Below are positions 4,689 to 5,239 of a stretch of DNA of 5,239 nt, in pieces. The notes under the pieces were generated by a model. The model ran no database searches. It worked only from the letters and a program-made list of their open reading frames with translations, and was not told the DNA's origin. Position 1 is the first letter of the stretch. Each line of letters begins with the position of its first letter. A program made the translations under genes and the position numbers. Origin of the DNA: an uncultured Verrucomicrobium sp. (GTDB lineage Bacteria > Verrucomicrobiota > Verrucomicrobiia > Methylacidiphilales > GAS474); NCBI GenBank assembly GCA_903889845.1, contig CAISZB010000020.1:1-5239 (forward strand), written 5' to 3'.

Positions 4689-5239
4689 AAACCATTGCCA
4701 TTCAAAAAGCGGTCAACGTCATCAAGATGGCTTCCTGGACCAGCCCGCTCGACTTTCGTTATCAGGACGAAACGTCCCAGTTCAAAATGGAATGCGATCA
4801 GGTCGCCGCCCAAAAGCGAAACCAGGTCTATAAGCCCAAACCGTGGGAGTCGCTGCCCTACTTGGTGAAGGACGATCTCGGAAAAATACACGTCCGAGGC
4901 TTCCTGCATGAGCGGGTGGCCGAGAACCGGGATGGTTCCTTCACCCATCCGACATCCCTCTCGACCCGCGAGACTATCGACCGACTCTATCCTGTCTGGC
5001 GGGATCATGCCGGTGCGTGCCGGAAAACGAAGGTGACCCATCATCGATTAGTCTTCTCGTTATCGAAGGAGTTTCATTCGGCCTTGGTCGAAGCGGGCCG
5101 GAACCCCGATATGGTGTTGAAGGGGATTATCGAACGCTCCATCCGGGCGGTGCAGGAAAAGTTCCATCCGGGCGATTCGATCGGTTACACCTACGGCATC
5201 CATCACGATACCGATAACCTCCACGCCCATGTCTTCATC
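4685..5239 (+). CDS. HUH relaxase / mobilization nuclease, N-terminal part (runs off window)
   Basis: The frame is open for 185 codons to the window edge, so this is partial. The metal-binding HUH signature ends the visible part: HHDTDNLHAHVFI, with H173/H174, D175, N178, H180 and H182, close to the H-x-D-x(2)-N-x-H-x-H pattern of MobA/MOBP-type relaxases. Before it, VTHHRLVFSLSKEF (117-130) resembles the strand with H-x(2)-V-x-S found in that fold. A tyrosine near the start (Y26, in DFRYQDE) could be the nicking residue, but this is not proven. The stretch from the start to the HUH histidines is about 170-180 residues, longer than in typical MobA-type proteins, with an unfamiliar insert at about 35-115. 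Relaxases cut one strand at oriT and start conjugal transfer. The gene overlaps the preceding accessory gene by four bases. No coupling protein or type IV secretion gene is in view. Confidence 0.85.
   Translation, partial: MKTIAIQKAVNVIKMASWTSPLDFRYQDETSQFKMECDQVAAQKRNQVYKPKPWESLPYLVKDDLGKIHVRGFLHERVAENRDGSFTHPTSLSTRETIDRLYPVWRDHAGACRKTKVTHHRLVFSLSKEFHSALVEAGRNPDMVLKGIIERSIRAVQEKFHPGDSIGYTYGIHHDTDNLHAHVFI

Noticed and set aside
4409..5044. Minus-strand open frames opposite the mob operon
   Set aside because: They are antisense to the RHH and relaxase genes, which have recognisable motifs and an ATGA overlap.
1..5239. CRISPR array, tRNA, rRNA or riboswitch
   Set aside because: I saw no regularly spaced repeats with unique spacers, no cloverleaf with a T-arm motif and no rRNA signature on either strand.

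Overview
The window looks like an accessory stretch of a Gram-negative bacterial chromosome or large plasmid of moderately high GC, estimated by eye at about 55%. A SYLF/Ysc84 secreted protein, a DUF4236 membrane protein, an IS21-family element and a HUH relaxase are all compatible with Verrucomicrobiota or a similar non-proteobacterial lineage. That placement is a weak inference; no rRNA, tRNA or housekeeping marker is present.

Left end (1-402): the 5' end of an IS21-type element, with an outer TGT end, two 20-bp tandem terminal repeats and the first 13 codons of istA, lies on the minus strand. It sits inside an MFS drug-efflux-type gene. MFS homology stops at the exact base where the insertion sequence begins, leaving only the first 85 codons. 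That remnant is preceded by a 10-codon leader ORF with a strong Shine-Dalgarno, joined to it by an ATGA overlap.

Middle (403-1548): a divergent intergenic region carries a good sigma70-type promoter (TTGGCA-17-TATAGT) for a plus-strand secreted SYLF (Ysc84-like) protein. Behind that gene is a gene-free stretch of about 270 bp with four consecutive hairpins, which may be a mobile palindromic repeat or a structured RNA.

Accessory block (1549-3856, minus strand): transcription runs from right to left. First comes a membrane protein with an N-terminal DUF4236 domain, two transmembrane helices, a coiled coil and a C-terminal GYF_2-like domain. A 75-bp gap follows, then a two-gene overlapping operon: a 103-residue protein of no recognised domain and a DUF6036-type nucleotidyltransferase. 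The pair has the architecture of a nucleotidyltransferase toxin-antitoxin or defence module.

Right end (3857-5239): about 600 bp of non-coding, hairpin-rich DNA leads into a plus-strand mobilization operon. It encodes a small ribbon-helix-helix-like accessory protein, overlapping by ATGA a HUH relaxase that runs off the window. This suggests that a mobilizable or integrative element begins here and that the non-coding stretch contains its oriT. Two weak nick-site candidates are described. The nucleotidyltransferase pair may be cargo or a stabilizer of that element, but this is inference.
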